From positions 184,057-248,056 of the forward strand of contig CAJQPP010000031.1 in assembly GCA_905480235.1 (NCBI GenBank): a stretch of DNA of 64,000 nt, written 5' to 3'. The position numbers and the translations under genes were made by a program. The DNA is from an uncultured Pirellulaceae bacterium. GTDB lineage: Bacteria; Planctomycetota; Planctomycetia; Pirellulales; Pirellulaceae. How positions within the stretch are numbered: the first letter of the stretch is position 1; each line of letters begins with the position of its first letter. Under the pieces are notes generated by a model. It saw nothing but the letters and a program-made list of their open reading frames with translations. It made no database searches and was not told the origin of the DNA. This document shows positions 45,101 to 53,649 of the stretch, piece after piece.

Positions 45101-45928
45101 TCAAACGCTCTTGGCAGGGAAGAGCACCGGTTTCGAGGGAGCCGCATCGGTACATAAAGCGGGCACCTGCAGGTTCATGAGATAGAACCCATCTGCTACC
45201 TGCTCTGGCACCAGAACCATTTCTGTAATGGTTTTATCCTGCCGACTCTCCGCGTGCAGTTCATGGGTGCCCTCAGGCACGAACCAAAAAAGATGGTGAT
45301 TGGTCAGTAACCCATCATCATACATGCGGTCAACCGACGGAAGATCGAGTAGTAAATGGCGATACTCTTGTTCGACCACCCACTGCATCGCCTCGACGGT
45401 GAGGAATGCCGGAGGATTTGCTTCACCGTAGGCAACCGATTTTTTCTCTAAGGGACTAATCGTCCTGATGATCAGGGCGTCTGTCTTCGGTAACTCGGCG
45501 TCTTGCATGGCTGATTGCAGTTGTTTACGAGTGATTACCCAATCTTCACCCGCCAAAGGCGGTCGGTACGAATCCTGTTTTGTCTCTACGAGTTGCCACC
45601 TTTCTGGTTTCAGCGTAATCAACGCGGTTGTCAAAAACGCGTCTCCAGTTTGGTGCCCCACATAAACATCTTCGTTGACGATATGCCCGACCGATTCTGT
45701 ATGCGTACCGTTGCAGTGCGGGATAACGATTAACGTATCGACATTGCAACTGCCACCCTGCCGCGTATCGCCGGTAAAACCGCCTAACCTGAGTGGTTTT
45801 TGCTCCGCTTTCGGTGCGCCGAAATGATTGGGCTGCGGGCCGCTAAAATCAAGCGGAATCGCGATGGAGGTTCCTTCCGCAGAATCACTTTCATAAGCCT
45901 CGCCGTTACATTGAAACTGTATTTTCAT
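45101..45928 (-). CDS. Cyclase-family hydrolase (kynurenine formamidase-like)
   Basis: A 275-residue protein with IPHCNGTHTESVGH, matching the HxGTHxD-type metal-binding motif of the cyclase/KynB family, and IIRTISPLE where the family usually has its substrate-side residues. FLTVEAMQWVVEQEYRHLLLDLPSVDR is the conserved region with a second set of ligands. Members open amide or ester rings or act on isatin and formylkynurenine; the substrate here is unknown. Next genes are unrelated. Confidence 0.78.
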   Translation of the reverse strand: MKIQFQCNGEAYESDSAEGTSIAIPLDFSGPQPNHFGAPKAEQKPLRLGGFTGDTRQGGSCNVDTLIVIPHCNGTHTESVGHIVNEDVYVGHQTGDAFLTTALITLKPERWQLVETKQDSYRPPLAGEDWVITRKQLQSAMQDAELPKTDALIIRTISPLEKKSVAYGEANPPAFLTVEAMQWVVEQEYRHLLLDLPSVDRMYDDGLLTNHHLFWFVPEGTHELHAESRQDKTITEMVLVPEQVADGFYLMNLQVPALCTDAAPSKPVLFPAKSV

Positions 45929-46197
45929 GGCAGCGTCTTTGTCTGAGATATCGGAGGGTTTAATTAGCCGTCAGTCTTTTATACGCAGTGCGTCTTGCAA
46001 GAACCGCCATTCTTGGGTGCCTGTCACCGAATGTCGACTCCACTAGGTAGGTTTTATCGTGTTCATTTCTTGTATCCAACAGCAGACGGGGCCTCTGCTT
46101 CCCAAAAACTGGACGGCGAGCGCAAAAAAGCAATTCAAATCGAACTTGCAACAATCATCGGCAAAAAATTTCATCGGTAAAATTCTCTGGGATGGGA

Positions 46198-47217
46198 TTA
46201 TTTAAGTTCCGTCAAACGAAAAGTGGCAACTACCGGTCGGTGGTCGGAAAGTAGTGTGGGAATCACCTCGTGTTTCACAAGCTGAAAAAACTTCGTGCGG
46301 TAGAGAATCCAATCGATCGCTCGGGCGGGCGCCCAAGCCGGGAATGTAAGTTGCTCCGCACTCAAAATCTGCAGCGGTGCAGCTTGCAATCCAATCGAAA
46401 CATTCAATAGATCGAATGCGTTTTCACCGTCTACCGTCTCTCGTGATTGAGGCGCATTTCGAGGCGTCGTGTTCAAATCACCGAGCACGATCAAGGGCCC
46501 TTCCCAAGCTGCCAGTTCTTTCTGCAAATACCGCACCGATTCGACACGACTGGCTTCGCTGCGATGCTCTAAATGAAGTCCAGCAATTTTTACGGGTTGC
46601 GATTTGCCAATTTCGATTGTGCACAGCAGGCCACGCTTCCGGCCTACCAACCAATCCTCCCACTCACGATGCGGCGGTAAGTCCAGAGCGCTTGCTTGTG
46701 TTATGGGATAGCGACTCAACACGACATTGCCAAACTGGAATCGCCCAAATAAAAACCCAAAATCGAGATTCGTTTGCCGGGCGAAATAGGGAAAACCCGC
46801 GGCCTCCGCAATGCCCGCCGCCTGATTAAAATTGCCGCTCCAGATGGTGGCGAAATCGACTTCATTCAAGACCACAATATCGGCATCGAGATCACGAATC
46901 ACCTGTGCGATCTCCATGACACGCCGCGCTTTTTGCTCGGCGCTTCCTTCCCAGTTCGAGTCAGCTACGCCACGACCATGGGCAATATTCCAAGCCACCA
47001 CCTTCAGTGTGCCGTCGCACTCGAGGCGCCCCAATTGGTCGGTCCTTTGCACCACCTGAACACGGTTAGGCCCACTGTTCGCCCGGTAAAAGATATAGGG
47101 ACCAAAGACCAAAACCAAAAGGAGCCCATAAAGCATGGCCCTGCGAATGCGTCGGCGCGAAATGGAAGTGCGGGCTACGTCAGCCATATCGTGCGTATTC
47201 CCAGTAACTTCGGTCAT
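46198..47217 (-). CDS. Membrane-anchored EEP-family phosphodiesterase/nuclease
   Basis: One N-terminal membrane helix (MLYGLLLVLVFGPYIFYRA) is followed by an endonuclease/exonuclease/phosphatase domain. Active-site signatures are readable: VVAWNIAHG (Asn), VVLNEVDFA (Glu), GLHLEHRS (His), VLGDLNTTPRN (Asp, Asn), RAIDWILY (Asp) and LLSDHRPV (His). Members include DNases, sphingomyelinases and inositol phosphatases; the membrane anchor suggests an external substrate. The ATG at 47217 lacks a strong ribosome site; later starts at residues 11 or 28 are possible. Confidence 0.8.
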   Translation of the reverse strand: MTEVTGNTHDMADVARTSISRRRIRRAMLYGLLLVLVFGPYIFYRANSGPNRVQVVQRTDQLGRLECDGTLKVVAWNIAHGRGVADSNWEGSAEQKARRVMEIAQVIRDLDADIVVLNEVDFATIWSGNFNQAAGIAEAAGFPYFARQTNLDFGFLFGRFQFGNVVLSRYPITQASALDLPPHREWEDWLVGRKRGLLCTIEIGKSQPVKIAGLHLEHRSEASRVESVRYLQKELAAWEGPLIVLGDLNTTPRNAPQSRETVDGENAFDLLNVSIGLQAAPLQILSAEQLTFPAWAPARAIDWILYRTKFFQLVKHEVIPTLLSDHRPVVATFRLTELK

Positions 47218-47506
47218 GCTGAGCAGTCTTTTTGAGATTCGCGGCCTGTCCTAATTCCATCAGACTACATTGCCGGTTCAGAAAAAGAAAATCAAAACCA
47301 GCCTTACAACAAACAACGTCGCGATTCCGGTTCCTTTTTTAGCGTGGATCCTCACATTCAGCAGTGGGCGGAATCCTCTCGAACTCTAAAATGCATGCCT
47401 GAACGTCGGAGATCTCACAGAGCCAAAACACCTTCCACATGGAAACAGGAATCATCCCTGTGAATTATTGGGCAGTTAGCTCCAGCATTTCACCAACGAT
47501 TTGCCA
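47218..47506. other. Intergenic stretch without a visible feature
   Basis: Between the EEP-family gene and the end of the MnmE-like gene. Only very short frames (under ten codons) occur on either strand, no hairpin with a T-run is seen, and I found no tRNA-like cloverleaf. It presumably holds the EEP gene promoter. Confidence 0.5.
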
Positions 47507-48589
47507 TTAGGCAGTCGTGATTTCATTCCGAATACGTCGCAACGCGTCTACTTGGCACGGCAGAAAAGGGACAGCTGTCCCGATCGGGGGCATGGCCGGC
47601 ACGAGCCTGTTAGAAATCTTCGCGAGCAGTTCCTCGATACCATCCCCTCGCAACGCACTAATGCGAATGCCTTTGAGATCCGTAGGTTGACGGTCGATAT
47701 CACATTTATTGATCACTACGAGGTGCTGAATCTCCGGGGGATTCAACAATCCCTGCGCCGGTGCACTTCCATCAACGACCTCGATGAGCAGGTCAGCTTG
47801 ATGAACGGCTTGTTCGGCCAAAGCCATCCCCTGTTTTTCAATCTGGTCGTCGGAGGCACGCAATCCTGCGGTATCGATCAACTTAACCGGCCACCCATCA
47901 ATGGCAGTTTCCACCGTGACCAGATCCCGTGTGGTACCTGGTTGATCAAAAACAATGGAGCGGCTGTAACCAACGATTCGATTAATCAAACTACTTTTCC
48001 CGGCATTGGCAGCGCCGGCGATGGCAATCTTCCAAGGCCGAGTTAAATGCAAACCCAATTCCGCCCATTGCAGTAATCCAGCGATGCGGTCTTGGGCCAG
48101 CGTTAGTTTTTCCTCGGCCAAATCTTTTTCCAGAGCCATCAACTCACGCTCGAGGGCGCCCTCGACTTGCCAAGTCAAGACAGCCGCCGATTTCCGCGTG
48201 GACGCTTTCGCTAACTCAATACGTGCTGCGGCAGACGATTCCTTGAGCTGGTCAGAAGCGGGTAGTTCACGGAAAGCGAAGCCTTTGTTCTGCAGGTCGG
48301 CGATAATTTTTTGTTTCGCAAAAACGCCACCGTGACAGTGCAGCTCCAGTTCATGATCACCATGAATGCAAATAATGACATCTTCCGCACCCCAGCGACC
48401 ATAGACAGGTTTTCGTCGGGGAAGTTCCGCTAAGGCTTTGCCATTAACGGGGTCAAACATGCCCTGCAAAGTCTGTAAAGCGGCCTCACCGATGATCCCC
48501 AAAACACAAATCGCACCTCGCCCCTGTCCGGTCAATTCACAAACGGTGGGTTCCTTGTAAGGCCCGCACCACTGCTCAAAATGCGCCAT
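47507..48589 (-). CDS. MnmE-derived GTPase lacking the C-terminal CIGK motif
   Basis: A 360-residue protein related to the tRNA-modifying GTPase MnmE. GQGRGAICVLG and LELHCHGG recall its tetrahydrofolate-binding domain. The G domain is intact: GAANAGKS (192-199), TTRD (219-222), DTAG (239-242) and NKCD (294-297). But the usual RAFLNGKMDL segment is degenerate, and the chain ends after the G domain with no CIGK motif, whose Cys is needed for tRNA uridine modification. It is about 90 residues short of normal. It may be a repurposed MnmE paralogue. ATG 48589 overlaps coaX by 14 bases. Confidence 0.78.
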   Translation of the reverse strand: MAHFEQWCGPYKEPTVCELTGQGRGAICVLGIIGEAALQTLQGMFDPVNGKALAELPRRKPVYGRWGAEDVIICIHGDHELELHCHGGVFAKQKIIADLQNKGFAFRELPASDQLKESSAAARIELAKASTRKSAAVLTWQVEGALERELMALEKDLAEEKLTLAQDRIAGLLQWAELGLHLTRPWKIAIAGAANAGKSSLINRIVGYSRSIVFDQPGTTRDLVTVETAIDGWPVKLIDTAGLRASDDQIEKQGMALAEQAVHQADLLIEVVDGSAPAQGLLNPPEIQHLVVINKCDIDRQPTDLKGIRISALRGDGIEELLAKISNRLVPAMPPIGTAVPFLPCQVDALRRIRNEITTA

Positions 48590-49367
48590 GATTCGGTTTC
48601 CTCTGCAGGTCTGCGGCAGCCAAAAAGATTCCCCTGAGCACCAGATCATCGACCAATACCCAGTCCTGCGGCAATACATCCCGCCAAGGTCCCAGACCGC
48701 CGCCGGTACCAACTATTCGCGGTTCGCCCTGAGACAAATTTTGCATTTCCTGGACAACTTCACGAATCGCTCCGAGCCCGTTGTACCAAGCGCCGCTCAG
48801 CATCGCCTCTCGGGTAGAACGTCCCAATACCGATGCGGGGCGGACCAATTTCTCTGTCGATAGATCAGGTAACGCTTCCGTCATCAGATTCAGCGCCGAC
48901 AGGTTTGTGGCTGGGCCCGTCATGATCACACCACCGCGAAAGACGCCGTCTTGACCCACCAAGTCGATGGTCAGTGCCGTCCCACAATCCACCACGATAA
49001 CATCTTGCTGAAGGCCAAAAATCCGATGAGCGGCAAAGGCTGCCAATACCCGGTCCATTCCGACGCGCTCCGGTTGGTCAACATCAAGCGTTAAAGAGAC
49101 ATCCTGGCGATCCAAACAATGCCAACGTGTCAGATCTCCGGCAGCTTGCAGCCGCTCTCGTAACCCCGCCGCATTTTCTTCGTTCACGGAAGAGACGAAC
49201 CAATCCATGGGTTGCCCAATCAAGGGAGCCTTCTGGCTGAGGCTTTCCAGCGTTAGATTTTGGCTTTCGGGCCACTCATTCTCACCGCGCTCATGGATTC
49301 TTGAAATATCACCGACCAGATACTTGATTGAACTATTTCCAATGTCAGCAGTTGCGATTCGCATCAT
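48576..49367 (-). CDS. coaX: Type III pantothenate kinase
   Basis: Phosphorylates pantothenate in the first step of coenzyme A synthesis. ATADIGNSSIK is the phosphate-binding start of the ASKHA fold, PERVGMDRVLAAFAA and VVDCGTALTID are the two further CoaX signatures, and GRSTREAMLSGAWYN and GTGGGLGPW close the family pattern. At 263 residues the length is normal. The first ATG overlaps the obg stop as ATGA, and its 3' end overlaps the MnmE-like gene, so all three are co-translated. Confidence 0.88.
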   Translation of the reverse strand: MMRIATADIGNSSIKYLVGDISRIHERGENEWPESQNLTLESLSQKAPLIGQPMDWFVSSVNEENAAGLRERLQAAGDLTRWHCLDRQDVSLTLDVDQPERVGMDRVLAAFAAHRIFGLQQDVIVVDCGTALTIDLVGQDGVFRGGVIMTGPATNLSALNLMTEALPDLSTEKLVRPASVLGRSTREAMLSGAWYNGLGAIREVVQEMQNLSQGEPRIVGTGGGLGPWRDVLPQDWVLVDDLVLRGIFLAAADLQRKPNHGAF

Positions 49368-50356
49368 GGTGACTCATCAAGTTGCGACACAACGCGTTGC
49401 AACAACTTTGGCAGACCATCGCCCGTGACTGCCGATATTAGTAGCACCTCGGAATCCGTTTTTTCCTGCAACTGATCACGTATTTCCTTTGCGTTAGGAA
49501 GTTCACTTTTGGTGACTGCTAGAATTTCCGGACGCTCTTCCAATTGATGCCGGTACTCGGTTAGCTCTCGCCGGATAGACAAGTAGTTGTCCACCGGGTT
49601 TGATTCATCCATGGGCATCGGTTCGACGAGATGAACAAGGATTCCGGCACGTTCAATGTGCTTTAAGAAATCGTGCCCCAAGCCAACACCTTTGTGGGCT
49701 CCGTCAATCAGTCCCGGGATATCAGCCAACACAAACGAACGATTAACATCCACGGTGACCATGCCCAAATTCGGGTAGCGAGTGGTGAAGGGATAGTCGG
49801 CAATCTGAGGCCGGGCACGAGACAGACGACTTAGCAAAGTGCTTTTTCCGGCATTCGGCAGACCGACCAACCCCACGTCCGCGATCACTTTTAATTCCAA
49901 AACGACGCGACGAATTTCGCCTTCCTGTCCCGAGGTCCAACGCCGCGGAGCTTGATTGGTAGACGACTTGAAGTTCGTGTTCCCCTTGCCGCCTCGGCCA
50001 CCTTGGGCCACGACGAATTCTTGCCCTTCGTCCGTCAAATCTTTGATAACAAAGCCTTCCTTCACGTCGCGGACCATCGTCCCGGCGGGCACTTCAATGA
50101 CACGGTCTTGGCCATTGCGACCACGCTGGTTTTTTCCACAACCATTCATCCCTCCCTTCGCACGCCACTGCTTTCGATGAGCTAATGCCATCAGCGAATC
50201 GACACCCTGCCTGGCAACCACGATCACGCTGCCGCCATTGCCACCGTCACCGCCATCAGGTCCGCCGTTAGGTACATACCGCTCGCGACGAAAACTCATG
50301 CAGCCATCCCCACCTTTTCCGGCGATGACCTCGATTTCAACACGGTCCAAAAACAC
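49364..50356 (-). CDS. obg: Obg/CgtA GTPase
   Basis: A ribosome-associated GTPase for large-subunit maturation. The Gly-rich Obg domain is plain (GKGGDGCMSFRRE, NGGPDGGDGGNGGSV), followed by the G domain with GLPNAGKSTLL, DIPGLIDGAHKGVGLGHDFLKHIER and a TKSE-type G4. I chose the GTG at 50356, giving MFLDRVEIEV, the normal Obg start, with GGAG six bases upstream; an ATG at 50419 would add 21 unsupported residues. At 330 residues it has no extra C-terminal domain. It heads the obg-coaX-MnmE-like operon. Confidence 0.95.
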   Translation of the reverse strand: MFLDRVEIEVIAGKGGDGCMSFRRERYVPNGGPDGGDGGNGGSVIVVARQGVDSLMALAHRKQWRAKGGMNGCGKNQRGRNGQDRVIEVPAGTMVRDVKEGFVIKDLTDEGQEFVVAQGGRGGKGNTNFKSSTNQAPRRWTSGQEGEIRRVVLELKVIADVGLVGLPNAGKSTLLSRLSRARPQIADYPFTTRYPNLGMVTVDVNRSFVLADIPGLIDGAHKGVGLGHDFLKHIERAGILVHLVEPMPMDESNPVDNYLSIRRELTEYRHQLEERPEILAVTKSELPNAKEIRDQLQEKTDSEVLLISAVTGDGLPKLLQRVVSQLDESP

Positions 50357-50583
50357 AGGCAACTCCAAAATAGTGTGGGAATGACGCTTAGGCGTCAGGG
50401 GAATTGTAGCTGCAATCAATCAGCAAGCAACGATAACCAAATGGCAGACCCGAAAACGGAACTGGATATGCCACTCAGCCGGGTGCGCCAATCCAAATAC
50501 CAGATTAAAAGCCGGCTGAGCTGACACCGAAAAATCAAGATTGATCTGTGTTGGTTTGGGAGGAGAACCCCCGAGAGTATCGC

Positions 50584-50617
50584 AAAAAAACACCCGGCTC
50601 GTTGAGGGCCGGGTGTT
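50584..50617 (-). terminator. Intrinsic terminator after the 556-residue secreted protein gene
   Basis: On the minus strand AACACCCGGC and GCCGGGTGTT form a ten-pair stem (loop of about nine bases) followed directly by seven T, 30 bases past the stop at 50647. It separates that gene from obg, which therefore needs its own promoter in 50357-50583; I saw no other feature there. Confidence 0.9.
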
Positions 50618-50646
50618 GGTCTGATTCGTGGTAAATCTTCGATGGA

Positions 50647-52317
50647 CTAAAAATCTTGAGGTGCGAATCCGCCCCCACCCATGCTTTCTTGTCCGATGGT
50701 CGCCAGCACCTTAAGGATCGCGTCGCTCATACCGAAACGGAGGTGAAAACCGTTTTCTACGACTTCGTTGGTGATGCTCAGCGAGTCATCTGCGTCTTCT
50801 GGCAAGATATCAACAATCCCATCCAACTCGGGCATCTCTTGTACCTCAGAGGCAAACTTCAGGATTGGGATCAATCGCAAGCCCATATTTGCCACCAAGT
50901 TCTTTGGTGAATCAGATTTGGCTTTGATGCACTTATCCAAAAGGGCTCGAGGATCCGAATCCAAAGCGATATAAACCACATCATCGCCGACGCCAAGCAA
51001 GATCTCGATCTTGTCACCGAAGACTTTAGTTACCTCTTCTTCCGATTCAGGTACGGGCACGGTGATCTTGTGATATCGGACACCGTCTTTAGTATCGATG
51101 TCGAATTCAAATTTCACAGGTGCCTTCTCTTGCTCTACCCATTTAGCAATTTGCTTGACAGCGTCTTCCAACTTGGCACCTTCGGCGATACCAGCGGCCG
51201 CGACAAACGAGAGACTTCCATCCTCCAGGACGAGCGAACCAGCTGCATTAGATTGTCCGGAAGCTACAGCACCTCGAGCGACGTCGAACAAATCAGTGAT
51301 AACTTTCTGAGCATCCTCGGAAGACATCGGTGCATCTCCGGGCATATTGTCTTTGAGTTCCTCCATGACCGTGGTCTCAAACGTTTTCAACAGTTGTTCA
51401 ACCTGTTCCACATTCGCTTCCGTACTTTTGGCGTTGTAGTGCACGGACGCCGTCGCGTTATCCAAAACAAATCCGGAGAATCGTGAGGCAGGACCTTCGA
51501 TGGATTGGTTACACTGCTTGGCCAACTCGGAACCGGGCGTCCCCAGTAAATGCACATCGATGTACAGGCTTTTGGTATCTGCGTTGATCGCCGCACCAAT
51601 CACCAACTCTTCCGTGTCATTAATCAGGCTTGTCAGTTGGGCCATGGAAACTTGCAAGTTTTCACGTTGCGCTTCCGCTTCGGGACCGTCGCCCAAGTTA
51701 CCCATTTCCGACTCAGCACCCGATTTGATCAATTCGATTGCCTGATTTTTCAGGGATTCAGGAATATTCTGCCCCATGACACTGGCGGCAATCCCATATT
51801 CTTTTGGCAATTCACCCAACAGATTGGCGGGGTCTTCCGGCAACTGCTCTAGCATATCGGCATCTTGCGCCATGAATGCGTAATCGCCGGAGACGCGAGT
51901 GGTCAGTTCTGTGCCATCGTTCATGGTAAGGATGATGTCATCCCCGTCCTCATCGATGTCCACGAAAGGTGCCAACGTATCAAGCACGTCCTCAATGTCT
52001 TTCACGGGAATGAAAGCCATCACACCCGGTTGGTCGGGGTTGTCCTCGCTGAAGAAAATCAACGCGCCCATGGGCTTTTTAGTATCAATGCCGCGGATGT
52101 ACTCCGAGGCGCCCATGCGAACCAAGCCAGACATTTGGCCGAACCCAGCAACCTCCATAAGGTGCTCGACGTCATTCAAGTGCTCGTCGACGTTGGCAAT
52201 CGAAACGATGATGCCGGGCTCCAAGTCCATATCGGCTTGGGCGAACAACTGCGTTGGTTGACTGGCCACCAAGAGGGTCAGCAACACAAATTGCAGGGAT
52301 AACAAAAATCTTTTCAC
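50647..52317 (-). CDS. Acidic secreted protein, planctomycete type, unknown function
   Basis: A 556-residue exported protein. The GTG at 52317, with GGAG seven bases upstream, gives a textbook signal peptide (MKRFLLSLQFVLLTLLVASQ, cut near FAQA); the frame further upstream has only a TTG. The mature part is strongly acidic, alternates strands and helices, and ends in a Gly-rich tail (QESMGGGGFAPQDF). Segments like GIIVSIANVDEHLNDVEHLMEVAG appear to be the start of a repeated two-part fold. I recognise no catalytic motif. It has its own terminator and is probably single-gene transcribed and well expressed. Confidence 0.75.
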   Translation of the reverse strand: MKRFLLSLQFVLLTLLVASQPTQLFAQADMDLEPGIIVSIANVDEHLNDVEHLMEVAGFGQMSGLVRMGASEYIRGIDTKKPMGALIFFSEDNPDQPGVMAFIPVKDIEDVLDTLAPFVDIDEDGDDIILTMNDGTELTTRVSGDYAFMAQDADMLEQLPEDPANLLGELPKEYGIAASVMGQNIPESLKNQAIELIKSGAESEMGNLGDGPEAEAQRENLQVSMAQLTSLINDTEELVIGAAINADTKSLYIDVHLLGTPGSELAKQCNQSIEGPASRFSGFVLDNATASVHYNAKSTEANVEQVEQLLKTFETTVMEELKDNMPGDAPMSSEDAQKVITDLFDVARGAVASGQSNAAGSLVLEDGSLSFVAAAGIAEGAKLEDAVKQIAKWVEQEKAPVKFEFDIDTKDGVRYHKITVPVPESEEEVTKVFGDKIEILLGVGDDVVYIALDSDPRALLDKCIKAKSDSPKNLVANMGLRLIPILKFASEVQEMPELDGIVDILPEDADDSLSITNEVVENGFHLRFGMSDAILKVLATIGQESMGGGGFAPQDF

Positions 52318-52718
52318 GTTATTGCTCCAGAAATTGAACCAGATCAAGCCAGAAACTTTCTACCGACTTGTATATTTCTTGTATGGGGTAAGCCCGGCGG
52401 TCTTTGGATCCAATACCGGGAACATAGATTCTTGCGTGTTTTGTTTCGGTTGCAATCGCCATTGGCCGGTTTGGCGGACGAAAATTCGGCGAAACATTGC
52501 CATCACAAGCTCTGAAAAAAGGACTCTCACTTCGTACCCTGATTTAGCTGGGCAGTTTTGATAATCCCGAATTTATTTACGAAAACCTAAGTTGACGCTG
52601 GGAATCCTTGGGGAAAGCGGGGACGCAAATCGCTCAGCGATCGCGCAATCAGACGCCTTCAAGCTCTATTTGTCTTCAATTCACCGCCGCAGGCCCCTCA
52701 GTTTGGGCATTCAGTCGG
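52318..52718. other. Leader region between infA and the secreted protein gene
   Basis: It holds a possible minus-strand 47-codon frame (52360-52503, starting MAMFRRIFVRQTGQW) with only a weak purine-rich stretch before its ATG, which I do not count as a gene, and a minus-strand TATACA near 52375 that could be a -10 element for the secreted-protein gene, without a good -35. No terminator follows infA here, so read-through is possible. Confidence 0.35.
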
Positions 52719-52937
52719 TTAACGCTCTCGATAGACGATTCGACCCTTGGTCAAATCATAGGGAGAAAGCTCCACGCGAACTTTGTCGCCAGGAACGATA
52801 CGGATAAAGTGTTTTCGCATACGACCAGCGACATGAGCCAACACTTCGTTTCCTGTCTCAAGCTCGACTTTGAACCGGGTATTGGCCAATGCTTGCACCA
52901 CGGTCCCCTCTACTTCAAATGCTTCATCTTTCGGCAT
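52719..52937 (-). CDS. infA: Translation initiation factor IF-1
   Basis: The 72-residue S1-fold protein that helps place the initiator tRNA on the 30S subunit. It reads [20 protein letters not shown], then [21 protein letters not shown] and [25 protein letters not shown], all typical of IF-1. The ATG has GGAG five bases upstream. It is divergent from the small ribosomal-type protein gene at 53472, an arrangement that groups two translation genes around one control region. Confidence 0.97.
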   Translation of the reverse strand: MPKDEAFEVEGTVVQALANTRFKVELETGNEVLAHVAGRMRKHFIRIVPGDKVRVELSPYDLTKGRIVYRER

Positions 52938-52995
52938 ACGGTCTCCTGTAATCATGAAATCGGGCAATTTCGACGTTTGGTTGCCCGTGCGGCTT

Positions 52996-53001
52996 ATTCT
53001 A
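52996..53001 (-). promoter_or_regulatory. Possible -10 element of infA
   Basis: TAGAAT on the minus strand, about 59 bases before the infA ATG. A weak -35-like TGGACC lies 19 bases further upstream, so the promoter call is tentative. Confidence 0.3.
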
Positions 53002-53471
53002 CACCGTTTTGCTGCCGGGGGTCCATAGTATGTCCCATGAAGCCACGTTCCCTTTAACTGACACGTGAATCTAGGCCGCTTTGCGTCCTCACCACACACT
53101 TTAAGGCCCTTGCAAACTTCTTTGGTTTGAGCGTGGACATTTGAAAAACCGGTCCTTTAGGCATTTCTCAACGCTGATCATGGACTGCCGAGACAGGCGA
53201 TCGGATGGGCGAGTTGACCAGCCTCGGGAGGATACCGAGCAGACGAAACCCCGAGCAGGATTCGGCAAATCAGATAGCCAGTGACTCAGGATCACCGCTC
53301 TTCCAGCAAACAGGGCTCAGTTTTTAACGGCGGCACCCTATTTTTACTTCTGATTGCATCATTCTCGTAGTCTTTTTTGATTCCTTCTGTTAAACTCAGC
53401 CGATAACTTATTCACACAGCTTGGCTGCGACAGGCAGCATGGAACCGTAGAAAGATAGAGGCACACAGCCG
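53002..53471. other. Divergent control region without a supported gene
   Basis: A 470-base region between infA and the small basic protein. It has a 40-codon plus-strand frame at 53205-53327 (starts MGELTSLGRIPSRR) lacking a clear ribosome site, and a repeated CCGAGCAG (near 53233 and 53251). I see no tRNA or other known RNA, but a structured RNA cannot be ruled out by eye. The promoter of the plus-strand gene must lie here. Confidence 0.35.
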
Positions 53472-53561
53472 GTGGGAACCAAAAAGACAGGTAAAGGTCG
53501 TCGTAAAGTTGGACGTAAGAAACGTCGTATGCGGGCAAAGATCCGCCATCGCAAGAAATAA
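53472..53561 (+). CDS. 29-residue basic protein, AURKAIP1/COX24-type ribosomal protein
   Basis: A GTG start opens 29 codons; the product reads MGTKKTGKGRRKVGRKKR and ends MRAKIRHRKK. Over half the residues are Lys or Arg. It matches the AURKAIP1/COX24 pattern found in very small bacterial ribosomal proteins (bS22-like) and mitochondrial mS38, and proteins of this kind occur in planctomycetes. An in-frame stop lies eight codons upstream, so the start is limited to this GTG; AGAGG stands ten bases before it. A strong terminator follows, so it forms a single-gene transcript. A gene this short is easily missed in annotation. Confidence 0.72.
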   Translation: MGTKKTGKGRRKVGRKKRRMRAKIRHRKK

Positions 53562-53585
53562 CGATGCGGTAAATTGAAAACATCT

Positions 53586-53614
53586 CTCGAGTCCTCAGGG
53601 TCTCGAGTTTTTTT
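53586..53614 (+). terminator. Intrinsic terminator of the 29-residue protein gene
   Basis: CTCGAG (53586-53591) pairs with CTCGAG (53602-53607), with an inner CC/GG pairing in the loop, followed by seven T. It begins 25 bases after the stop codon. Confidence 0.85.
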
Positions 53615-53649
53615 GTGCGCGGAAACCAACCCTGACAAATTTGAGAGAA

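Noticed and set aside
45995..46180. A short plus-strand frame between two minus-strand genes.
   Set aside because: It has no ribosome site, no neighbour in the same direction and no recognisable motif.
52360..52503. A 47-codon minus-strand frame in the leader of the secreted protein gene.
   Set aside because: No clear ribosome-binding site and no recognisable composition; reported only in the description of that gap.
53205..53327. A 40-codon plus-strand frame upstream of the small ribosomal-type gene.
   Set aside because: No supported start signal and Ser/Gly-rich composition of the kind expected by chance.
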